The notes below the pieces were generated by a model. It was not told the DNA's origin. It searched no databases and saw only the letters and a program-made list of their open reading frames with translations. The position numbers and the translations under genes are program-made. Positions 1 to 6,000 of a stretch of DNA of 10,942 nucleotides are shown here, piece after piece (position 1 is the stretch's first letter; the number at the start of each line of letters is the position of its first letter). Source of the DNA: Nitrososphaerales archaeon (GTDB taxonomy: Archaea; Thermoproteota; Nitrososphaeria; Nitrososphaerales; UBA183); contig JASIEW010000071.1 of NCBI GenBank assembly GCA_030045755.1, positions 1 through 10,942 on the forward strand, in the 5' to 3' direction.

Positions 1-220
1 TGATGCCGGTGTAAATCGTAAGGAGGATTCCGTTTACTATCTCTACATAGGTTGCTCCTCCTCGGCCCAGAAGAGCGTAGCCGATGCTAATCAGTATGGC
101 CTCAAAGATGACAAGGAAGTCTGCGTAGGGCGCAAGCAGAGGGCCCTTGATCAGGAAGACCAGCACGCCAAGCATTGTCGCCGTAATCAGATTCCTCGAT
201 TGCAACGTCCAATCGCGCAC
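1..220 (-). CDS. Membrane protein, N-terminal fragment (possible ECF transporter S component)
   Basis: Open frame on the minus strand, entering at a GTG at 220 and running off the left edge, with 73 residues visible. The reading starts VRDWTLQSRN and continues with two hydrophobic stretches: about residues 12-32 (LITATMLGVLVFLIKGPLLAP) and 35-52, the latter followed by LGRGGATYVEI. A short charged N-terminus, closely packed helices and a Gly-rich GRGGATY turn recall small integral-membrane S components of energy-coupling-factor vitamin transporters, but the fold call is tentative. The frame is closed upstream by a TAA at 245-247. An A/T-rich element at 242-250 lies about 27 bases before the GTG, which fits a leaderless archaeal message. 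The gene diverges from the BtuF-like gene. The substrate cannot be read from this fragment. It could be another kind of small permease. Confidence 0.55.
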   Translation of the reverse strand, partial: MRDWTLQSRNLITATMLGVLVFLIKGPLLAPYADFLVIFEAILISIGYALLGRGGATYVEIVNGILLTIYTGI

Positions 221-232
221 CCGAAGTTCGCT

Positions 233-250
233 ATTTAACGTTGATTAAAT
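233..250. promoter_or_regulatory. Inverted repeat / TATA region between divergent genes
   Basis: ATTTAA (233-238) and TTAAAT (245-250) form a perfect 6-base inverted repeat around the spacer CGTTGA. Read on the minus strand, the outer arm (ATTTAATCA) lies about 27 bases before the GTG at 220, the usual place of an archaeal TATA box. On the plus strand, the repeat lies about 55 bases before the TTG at 304, so it could also act as an operator there. It is the most A/T-rich stretch in the left end. The assignment is by position and composition only. Confidence 0.45.
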
Positions 251-293
251 GGAACGGCGCGACGGAAATCCATATCCCAGAGGGGCCGTCATA

Positions 294-297
294 GAGG
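294..297 (+). promoter_or_regulatory. Ribosome-binding site (GAGG) for the BtuF-like gene
   Basis: GAGG, complementary to the 3' end of 16S rRNA, sits 6 bases before the TTG at 304. A TAG at 292-294 closes the frame upstream, so no earlier start exists. The site supports TTG at 304 over the later in-frame GTG codons at 325 and 340. Confidence 0.5.
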
Positions 298-303
298 ACG
301 GGT

Positions 304-1137
304 TTGGTCAGGCTCTTCAGTGAGGTGCTCGGTGAAGAAGTGACTCTCCCGGAACGCCCAACCCGGATCGTAAGCTTCAGTCCCGCAGTGACCGAGACGT
401 TGTTCAAGATAGGGGCGGGCCGGAGGCTGGTCGGAGCGAGCGCCTTCTGTGCCAGACCTCCCGAGGCTGCAGGAGTCAGAAAGGTCGGAAGTTACAGCAC
501 AGTCAGACCAGAGCTTCTTGATGAACTGAAGCCGGACTTGATTCTCACCGTGACCGGCTATCAGAGGGACTTTGCCCGAGCGCTGTCGGACAGGTATCCG
601 GTGTATCCTCTTGAGCTTCCGGTGACCGTTGCCGGAATAGTCGACCTCGTCGTGAAGGTCGGGCTCGTCGTAGGAGAACCTGATGTGGCAAGGGAAGTCG
701 GAGGGGCTCTGCTGTGCGGATTGGGCAGAGTCAGGAAGGCCAGGAACCTGAGGACGTACATTGAGATAGACCTCGGAGGGCCCGTCACCTTCGGCGCTCA
801 CAGTTACATTACCGACGCAGTGAATCTGCTAGGATGTTCGAACGTCTACGGAACCGAAAGGTCCGAGTGGCTCACCCCGGACCTCGACCTGGTAAAGGTC
901 CAAGACCCAGACGTCATCTTCTATGAAGCCAAGATGTACTCGAGGTTCGGCAAGTCCGACCTGGATGGTCTGGTGAGGTCAAGGAACTGGGATGCAATGA
1001 GGGCCGTTGCGAGCGGGAACTGCCTCCTTACGCCAGGGCCTCTGGACTTCTTGGCGCATCACGGGCCCTCATTCGTGATCGAGACGATACCGTGGCTCCA
1101 GGAGAAGTTTGGCGAAGCGGAGCGCAGGTTGTCCTAG
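304..1137 (+). CDS. BtuF-like corrinoid/metal-binding protein without signal peptide
   Basis: 277-residue helical-backbone periplasmic-binding-type protein related to the cobalamin binder BtuF and iron-complex receptors. Seen: RIVSFSPAVTETLF at 21-34 (the usual first strand and helix of the family), VGASAFCARPPEA at 43-55, VGSYSTVRPELLDELKPDLIL at about 61-81, a second-lobe GAHSYITDAVNLLG at 164-177, and HHGPSFVIE near the C-terminus (252-260). The start is TTG, with GAGG 6 bases upstream. There is no hydrophobic leader, Tat motif or lipobox, so the product should be cytosolic, unlike classical ABC receptors. No ATPase or BtuC-type permease lies nearby; the only membrane neighbour is the divergent fragment on the left. 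The 3' end overlaps the oxidase gene by 29 bases, implying co-transcription. Likely ligands are corrinoid, haem or a metal chelate, which the sequence does not distinguish. Family call is good; role is uncertain. Confidence 0.8.
   Translation: MVRLFSEVLGEEVTLPERPTRIVSFSPAVTETLFKIGAGRRLVGASAFCARPPEAAGVRKVGSYSTVRPELLDELKPDLILTVTGYQRDFARALSDRYPVYPLELPVTVAGIVDLVVKVGLVVGEPDVAREVGGALLCGLGRVRKARNLRTYIEIDLGGPVTFGAHSYITDAVNLLGCSNVYGTERSEWLTPDLDLVKVQDPDVIFYEAKMYSRFGKSDLDGLVRSRNWDAMRAVASGNCLLTPGPLDFLAHHGPSFVIETIPWLQEKFGEAERRLS
1101..1104 (+). promoter_or_regulatory. Ribosome-binding site (GGAG) deciding the TTG start of the oxidase gene
   Basis: GGAG (within AGGAGA, 1100-1105) lies 4 bases before the TTG at 1109, inside the 3' end of the preceding gene. 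The next canonical start in frame is a GTG at 1175, which would remove the first strand of the FAD-binding Rossmann fold, so TTG at 1109 is preferred. Confidence 0.5.
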
Positions 1138-2290
1138 GGGGGGAGTCGAGACGGCCCGGCAATACGATGCAATCGTGGTGGGATGCGGCGCGATGGGCTC
1201 GTCGGTCGCATTCAACCTGTCAGAGAAGGGCATCAAGACGCTCAACATAGAGCAGTACAGCCTGAACCACAACAAGGGCTCCTCGCACGGGAGGACGCGG
1301 ATATACAGGCAGGCTTACTACGAAGACCCACGCTACGTGCCGATGCTGCTACGAGCGCTTCAGTCATGGAGAGCCCTTGAAGGCCGGTCTGGACAGAGAC
1401 TTTTCGTCAGGACAGGTGGATTGATGATGGGAAAGCCGGGCAGCCAGCTTGTAGAAGGCGCCCGAAGGAGCGCGAAACAGCACGGGCTCGAATATCAGGT
1501 CATGTCTGCTTCAGAGGTGAACAACAGGTATGGAGCGTTCAAACTCGAGGAGGCGCTCACGGCACTGTATGAGGAGAATGCCGGGCTCCTGTTCCTTGAG
1601 CAGTGCGTGGAGGCGTTCGTCCGCCTTGCCAAGCAATCCGGAGGAGAGTTCAACAGCTCAGAGAGCGTGACGCGATGGCGGTCCTCCGCCAAGATCGAAG
1701 TAGAGACGACGAAGGAGACCTACGCGACGGACAGGTTAGTGCTCTGCGGCGGCCCATGGATGACGAGACTGGCGCGACATGCGATCCCGCTCGAGTGCGA
1801 AAGACAGGTCCAGTTCTGGTTTCCTTCGAACGGAGAGTCGAGCTTCCGAGCCGACAACATGCCCGTCTTCATCTCGGAGGAACCTGGGGGCGCCTTCTTC
1901 TATGGAATCCCCGACGTCGGGCACGGCGTCAAGGTGGCGAGGTCGCACGGTGGAAGGGTCGTAACCCCTGATCACGCGGACGCACAGGTCACGAATGAGG
2001 ACCTTGAACCCGTGGCTTCGTTCGTCGCGAAGAGGATGGGGAAACTCGATCCGCACCCACTTGACGCCAGTCCCTGCATCTATACAAATACGCCGGACAG
2101 GAACTTCGTCATCGGGCCCCACCCTGTCGACTCCAGAGTGACGATGGTGAGCGCCTGCTCGGGTCATGGGTTCAAATTCGCCAGCGTGATAGGAGAGATA
2201 GTGGCGGACCTGGCGACCGGAAGGGAAAGTCAGTTTGACATCTCATTCCTCAACCCGGACAGGTTCTCGAGCGCGGGTTCTACCCGCTGA
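1109..2290 (+). CDS. FAD-dependent amine oxidase, monomeric sarcosine oxidase / N-methyltryptophan oxidase family
   Basis: 393-residue DAO-fold flavoenzyme. Family members oxidise secondary amines such as sarcosine (N-methylglycine) to glycine and formaldehyde, releasing H2O2. Seen: dinucleotide-binding GCGAMG at 25-30, GSSHGRTRIYRQAY at 57-70 (matches the GSHHGDTRIIRHAY region of Bacillus MSOX), a GIPDVGHGVK segment ending in Lys275, CIYT at 323-326, and GHGFKF at 352-357. By recalled alignment, Cys323 corresponds to the cysteine that covalently holds FAD (MSOX Cys315), Lys275 to the O2-activating lysine (Lys265), and Lys356 to the substrate-carboxylate lysine (Lys348). The full catalytic set therefore looks intact, and covalent 8-alpha-cysteinyl FAD is expected. 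The histidine after Lys275 (His280) is one position further away than in MSOX, so substrate preference may differ. The gene starts inside the BtuF-like gene and ends 11 bases into the convergent hyuB. Alternatives within the family are N-methyltryptophan or pipecolate-type oxidases. Confidence 0.87.
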   Translation: MAKRSAGCPRGGVETARQYDAIVVGCGAMGSSVAFNLSEKGIKTLNIEQYSLNHNKGSSHGRTRIYRQAYYEDPRYVPMLLRALQSWRALEGRSGQRLFVRTGGLMMGKPGSQLVEGARRSAKQHGLEYQVMSASEVNNRYGAFKLEEALTALYEENAGLLFLEQCVEAFVRLAKQSGGEFNSSESVTRWRSSAKIEVETTKETYATDRLVLCGGPWMTRLARHAIPLECERQVQFWFPSNGESSFRADNMPVFISEEPGGAFFYGIPDVGHGVKVARSHGGRVVTPDHADAQVTNEDLEPVASFVAKRMGKLDPHPLDASPCIYTNTPDRNFVIGPHPVDSRVTMVSACSGHGFKFASVIGEIVADLATGRESQFDISFLNPDRFSSAGSTR

Positions 2291-3935
2291 GTCCGTAGTC
2301 TCTCTTTGCGCGGCCTCGGGTCAGGAGCCCGCTCTCAATGTTCAGCCGGACGCTCGACTTCCTTCTGTTGGAAGGGTTTCCATAGCCACCACCGCCGGCC
2401 GTCCTGACTTCCACCTCGTCGCCCGTCTTCATTTCGAACGTGAATTTGACCGGTATCCTTGATGTCCTTCCTTCTCTTCGGAGATAGACCCTCGTCCCTT
2501 CGCCGTGCCGCCCGCCGTTCATTCCCCAGGGGCGGTGTCTTTCCCGGTCGGCGGTGACTGTGAACGTCGTTCCGTCCGCCAGGCACTTGTAGGACCTGAC
2601 CAGACCCGAGCCGCCCCTGTTCATACCGGCGCCCGAGCTGTCAGGCCTGAACTCGTACTTCGTTACCATCAGCGGGAACGACCTCTCGATGTCCTCAATC
2701 GGGGTGTTCATGGTGTTCGTCATGTTGGACTGTATTCCATCGAGTCCGTCCATCCCGGCCCTCCCGCCCAGGCCGACGCCAATCGTCTCGTAGAACGACC
2801 ACCCCCCTCTCCAGCCTCCTCCCATCATTATGTTGTTCATCGAGCCGCCAGCCGCAGCGGGGACCAGCCCAGGCGACGCTTTCGCCAGGGCCCTGAACAG
2901 GACGTCCGCGTTCCTCTGGCTCGTTTCCACGTTGCCCGCTCCCACGGGATGAGGACGCGTAGGATTGAGCATGGTCCCTTGTGGGGCTTCGACCGTTATC
3001 CTTCTGAACGCCCCGTCGTTCGCCGGAACGTCGCTTCCTGTCAATGCCCTGAAGACGAAGTAGGCCCCGGAGATGGTAACCCCGAAAACGGCGTTCAGGG
3101 GACAATCCACCTGCCGGTCAGTCCCCGTATAGTCGACTTCGGCTTTTCCCCGCGCGATTCTGATCGTTGCACGAAGAGTCAGGTCCGCGCCCTCGGGTCC
3201 CTCGAGGATGTCCGAAGCCCTGTAGGTTCCCTCGGCAAGCTGTGAGATTCTCTTCCCGAACAGTTTGTCTGAGTGGGCGAAGGAGTCTTCAGCAGAGAGC
3301 TCGAACGCTTCTGAACCGTACTTCTCCAGGATGTCTTGGACTCCCTTGGTTCCTGCCGAATTCGCTGCCGTCTGAGCCCTGAGGTCTCCTCGCCGTTCCT
3401 CAGGTGACCTCGACTTCGATGCGAAGTTCTCGACCAAGGACTCGACGAATCTGTCGTCCTTGCGTATGTACTGAGGCTCGAGGACGAGCCCTTCCTCGTA
3501 CAGCGTCCTGGCTTTCATGGAAATGCTCCCGGGAACGACGCCTCCCACATCGGAGTGGTGAGCCTTGTTCGCGACGAACGCGACGAGCCTGCTCTTCGAG
3601 TAGACCGGGGCCATGACGGTGACGTCGTTGAGGTGAGTCCCAGTTATGTAGGGGTCGTTCGCGGCGACCATCGACCCGCGTTCGAAGTCGATTCCTTCTT
3701 TCTCGCAATACCTGATCAGGTTCTTCACGCCCCATGGCAAAGACCCCAAGTGTACCGGGATGTGCTCAGCCTGGGATAGGAGCTTCCCGTCAGCGGTGAA
3801 AATGGCGGCGGAGTGGTCCATGCGCTCCTTGATGTTCGGAGAATATGCCGCGTCCCGCAGCGATAGCCCCATGACCTCGCTGATGTACAGCAAAGCGCTG
3901 CTGATCAGCTGCGTGGTTACAGAGCCCCTGCTCAG
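2280..3935 (-). CDS. hyuB: Hydantoinase/oxoprolinase subunit B (N-methylhydantoinase B family)
   Basis: 551 residues if read from CTG at 3935, a normal length for HyuB. With HyuA it forms the ATP-dependent enzyme that opens cyclic amides (N-methylhydantoin, hydantoin or 5-oxoproline; related complexes carboxylate ketones). Family blocks seen in order: AYSPNIKERMD (30-40), QAEHIPVHLGS (55-65), NDPYITGTHLNDV, NKAHHSDVGG, VPGSISMKARTLYEEGLVL, EERRGDLRAQTAAN, RPHPVGAGNVETSQR and a C-terminal GGGGYGNPSNR. No ATG, GTG or TTG occurs in frame between the end of hyuA and residue 22 (SEVMGL); starting there would lose part of the conserved first helix. The CTG at 3935-3933 overlaps the hyuA stop as CTGA and has GGTGA 7 bases upstream, so it is my preferred start. 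In frame, the sequence is open back to a codon at 4100, but that part lies inside hyuA and is not family-like. The gene is translationally coupled to hyuA and converges on the oxidase gene. The precise substrate is unknown. Confidence 0.9.
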   Translation of the reverse strand: MSRGSVTTQLISSALLYISEVMGLSLRDAAYSPNIKERMDHSAAIFTADGKLLSQAEHIPVHLGSLPWGVKNLIRYCEKEGIDFERGSMVAANDPYITGTHLNDVTVMAPVYSKSRLVAFVANKAHHSDVGGVVPGSISMKARTLYEEGLVLEPQYIRKDDRFVESLVENFASKSRSPEERRGDLRAQTAANSAGTKGVQDILEKYGSEAFELSAEDSFAHSDKLFGKRISQLAEGTYRASDILEGPEGADLTLRATIRIARGKAEVDYTGTDRQVDCPLNAVFGVTISGAYFVFRALTGSDVPANDGAFRRITVEAPQGTMLNPTRPHPVGAGNVETSQRNADVLFRALAKASPGLVPAAAGGSMNNIMMGGGWRGGWSFYETIGVGLGGRAGMDGLDGIQSNMTNTMNTPIEDIERSFPLMVTKYEFRPDSSGAGMNRGGSGLVRSYKCLADGTTFTVTADRERHRPWGMNGGRHGEGTRVYLRREGRTSRIPVKFTFEMKTGDEVEVRTAGGGGYGNPSNRRKSSVRLNIESGLLTRGRAKRDYGLSG

Positions 3936-5935
3936 CGAGAAATCACCACGCCGTGCTCCTCGACGCGCCAATTCCAAGCAGGATTGACGACCGCCGTGGA
4001 GTCGTACTCCTGGATTATGCATGGGCCCCTTCCGCCTGTGCCAGTCGCCGTCCTCTCTCTGGTGTAGACGTTGACTTGCCTCCATCGTCCTGCAATCCAA
4101 GCCTCTCTCCTCTCTGGCCCAGAGACTGAATCGGCCTGTTGACTTGGAACATCGAGGCGCCGGCCCTGAACCACGGCCTTGACTCTGATGTTGACCACTT
4201 CTAGCGCGTCTTTCGTGGAGTATCCGTAGAGGAGCCTGTGGCGTGCGTCGAATAGGCGCCTGACGTTCGAGTCTCCATGATATCTGAGCAGGATTTCGTG
4301 AGACTGGCCCCTGTACCTGGCTTCGTAGAATCGTTCGAGCCTGAACCTTCTGAATCCCTCGGACTTCATCGTCCGCCTGACAGTTCTCTCGAGCGTTCGG
4401 AACTCTGTTCCAAGCCCGGTGTCGGCTTTCAGCACGGGAGTCGTAAATTCTCTGGTGATTTCGCTGGCCAACAGTCCGTATGCCGAGAAGAGACCAGCGT
4501 GCGCAGGGACGACGACGCGGCGGATGCCTAGGTTCTCTGCCAAGTCACAAGCGTGGAGCGGCCCGGCCCCTCCGAAGGCCAGCAGCGTGAACTTCCTGGG
4601 GTCCCTGCCTTTCTCCGTGCTGACGATTGAAACCGCGTGGGCCATGCTGTCGTTGACCAGCTCGAGGATGCCGGTGGCGACTGCCTCGACCTCTCTTTCA
4701 ACTCCGCTTGCCAGCGTCTGGAGCGACTCTACGGCCAGTGCCCGCCTGATGGCCATCCTCCCTCCCAGCAGAGCGGTCGGACTGATTCGGCCCAGAAGGA
4801 CGTTGGCATCGGTGACGGTGGGACGAGTTCCTCCCCTTCCGTAGCATGCGGGGCCCGGGTTCGAGCCCGCGCTCTCTGGTCCGACCCGAAGCTCGCCTGC
4901 CTCGTCGAGCCAAGCTATGGTCCCTCCTCCTGCGCTGACCTCAGCAAGATCGATGAACTCGCCCCTCACGGCATAGCCGCTGCCTTTGATTGACCTCCCA
5001 CTGTGGGTCCTTCCTGCAGCCTCGAACTCCGTTACCACGTCCGGCTTGCCGCCCTCCACGGCGCCTGCCTTCGCGGTGGTCCCGCCCATGTCGAACGTGA
5101 GCACGTTCCCGAGGCGCAGTCTCCTTGCCAGATTGGCAGAGGCGACCACCCCCGCTGCCGGGCCCGACTCGAGGACTGACACCGGCCTGTCGGAAGCGAA
5201 CTTCACCGTCCTGGAGCCCCCGTCGGAGCCCATGACATAGACCGATGCCTTGAGCCCCAGCCGCCTCAAAGAGGCCGAAAGGCGCGAAAGATATCCCGAG
5301 ACGAGCGGCGAAAGGGCGGCGTTGACGACTGTGGTACTTGTTCTTTCATACTCCCTGTATTCTCTATCGACTTCGCTTGAGAGGCTGACGTGCCCTCCGA
5401 AGCCTTCCTCTAGCAGAATCTTGCGCATCGCTTTCTCGTGAGCGTCGTTCGCGTAAGAGTTGAGGAAGGCGACCGCGACCGACTCGAAGCCTTTGCCGGT
5501 CACTTTTTTCGCGACGACCCTGGCGCCGACCGCGTCAAAGTGAGTTATCTCGTGACCATCGTGGCCGATCCTGCACTTCACGGTCAGCCTGTCCCTCCGC
5601 ACAACCAGTGGTTCGGGCCGCCTGGTCGAAAGGTCGTACAGCTCGGAGCGCCTCTGCCTGCCGATCTCCAAGACGTCCCTGAACCCTTCGTTCGTGATGA
5701 GCGCGGTGCGAGCGATTCCCGAACGAGTGAGGAGCGCGTTGGTCGCGAGCGTGGTGGCGTGTGAGACGATGGAGGCACGCCGGGCGCGGGGGCCGAGGCC
5801 GGCGAGGCCCTCGATGACGCCCGCCGACGGGTCGACCGTCGTCGGTACCTTCAGTATGCTTACGGCGCCGGGGCCCAGAAGCATGATGTCAGTGAAGGTT
5901 CCGCCCACATCGACCCCGACTACACTGTCAGACAA
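3932..5935 (-). CDS. hyuA: Hydantoinase/oxoprolinase subunit A (N-methylhydantoinase A family)
   Basis: 667 residues, the usual HyuA length. This is the ATP-binding, actin/ASKHA-like subunit that phosphorylates the ring amide before hydrolysis by the A/B complex. Seen: N-terminal phosphate loop VDVGGTFTDIML (8-19), SHATTLATNALL (58-69), GFRDVLEIGRQ (84-94), RTSTTVVNAALSP (198-210), the second ATP-binding block TFDMGGTTAKAG (280-291), DLAEVSAGGGTIAW (329-342), GPACYGRGGTRPTVTDANVLLG (361-382) and FGGAGPLHACDLAENLG (454-470). The start is TTG at 5935, immediately before SDSVVGVDVGG. A TATATA box centred about 33 bases upstream argues for a very short leader, and no clear Shine-Dalgarno site is present. 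The 3' end overlaps hyuB by four bases (CTGA). The family also includes 5-oxoprolinase, caprolactamase and acetone-carboxylase-like subunits, so the substrate stays open; the neighbouring amine oxidase favours an N-methylated cyclic amide. Confidence 0.92.
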   Translation of the reverse strand: MSDSVVGVDVGGTFTDIMLLGPGAVSILKVPTTVDPSAGVIEGLAGLGPRARRASIVSHATTLATNALLTRSGIARTALITNEGFRDVLEIGRQRRSELYDLSTRRPEPLVVRRDRLTVKCRIGHDGHEITHFDAVGARVVAKKVTGKGFESVAVAFLNSYANDAHEKAMRKILLEEGFGGHVSLSSEVDREYREYERTSTTVVNAALSPLVSGYLSRLSASLRRLGLKASVYVMGSDGGSRTVKFASDRPVSVLESGPAAGVVASANLARRLRLGNVLTFDMGGTTAKAGAVEGGKPDVVTEFEAAGRTHSGRSIKGSGYAVRGEFIDLAEVSAGGGTIAWLDEAGELRVGPESAGSNPGPACYGRGGTRPTVTDANVLLGRISPTALLGGRMAIRRALAVESLQTLASGVEREVEAVATGILELVNDSMAHAVSIVSTEKGRDPRKFTLLAFGGAGPLHACDLAENLGIRRVVVPAHAGLFSAYGLLASEITREFTTPVLKADTGLGTEFRTLERTVRRTMKSEGFRRFRLERFYEARYRGQSHEILLRYHGDSNVRRLFDARHRLLYGYSTKDALEVVNIRVKAVVQGRRLDVPSQQADSVSGPERREAWIAGRWRQVNVYTRERTATGTGGRGPCIIQEYDSTAVVNPAWNWRVEEHGVVISR
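3943..3947 (-). promoter_or_regulatory. Ribosome-binding site (GGTGA) for hyuB
   Basis: On the minus strand, GGTGA matches the GGAGGTGA consensus. It ends 7 bases before the CTG at 3935 that overlaps the hyuA TGA stop. This site is the main reason for choosing that unusual start codon. Confidence 0.4.
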
Positions 5936-5965
5936 GCGACGCGCGTGGGTTGCGCGTCCTTTCTC

Positions 5966-5971
5966 TATATA
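5966..5971. promoter_or_regulatory. Symmetric TATATA box shared by hyuA and the MFS gene
   Basis: The palindromic hexamer TATATA stands between the divergent genes. Its centre (5968.5) is 33.5 bases from the first base of the hyuA TTG (5935) and 32.5 bases from the ATG of the MFS gene (6001). Archaeal transcription starts about 25 bases from the box, leaving leaders of only a few bases in either direction. One box may serve both strands, so the enzyme and transporter would be expressed together. No further operator is obvious by eye. Confidence 0.55.
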
Positions 5972-6000
5972 CAGACCCCGGCGTGCCAGTGCGAGCGCTG

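Noticed and set aside
289..801. Minus-strand frame of 170 codons opposite the BtuF-like gene
   Set aside because: No motif is seen, and the plus strand has a convincing BtuF fold.
2505..3245. Plus-strand frame of 246 codons opposite hyuB
   Set aside because: The minus strand carries unmistakable HyuB blocks through this whole stretch; the plus frame is Pro/Arg-rich shadow.
3936..4100. 55-codon upstream extension of hyuB to a codon at 4100
   Set aside because: The added residues lie inside the hyuA C-terminus, are unlike HyuB N-termini and make the protein too long. CTG with GGTGA at the hyuA stop fits better.
5950..6000. TTG 5950 as start of the MFS gene
   Set aside because: It precedes the TATATA promoter element. 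The extra residues are not a membrane segment or a family feature.
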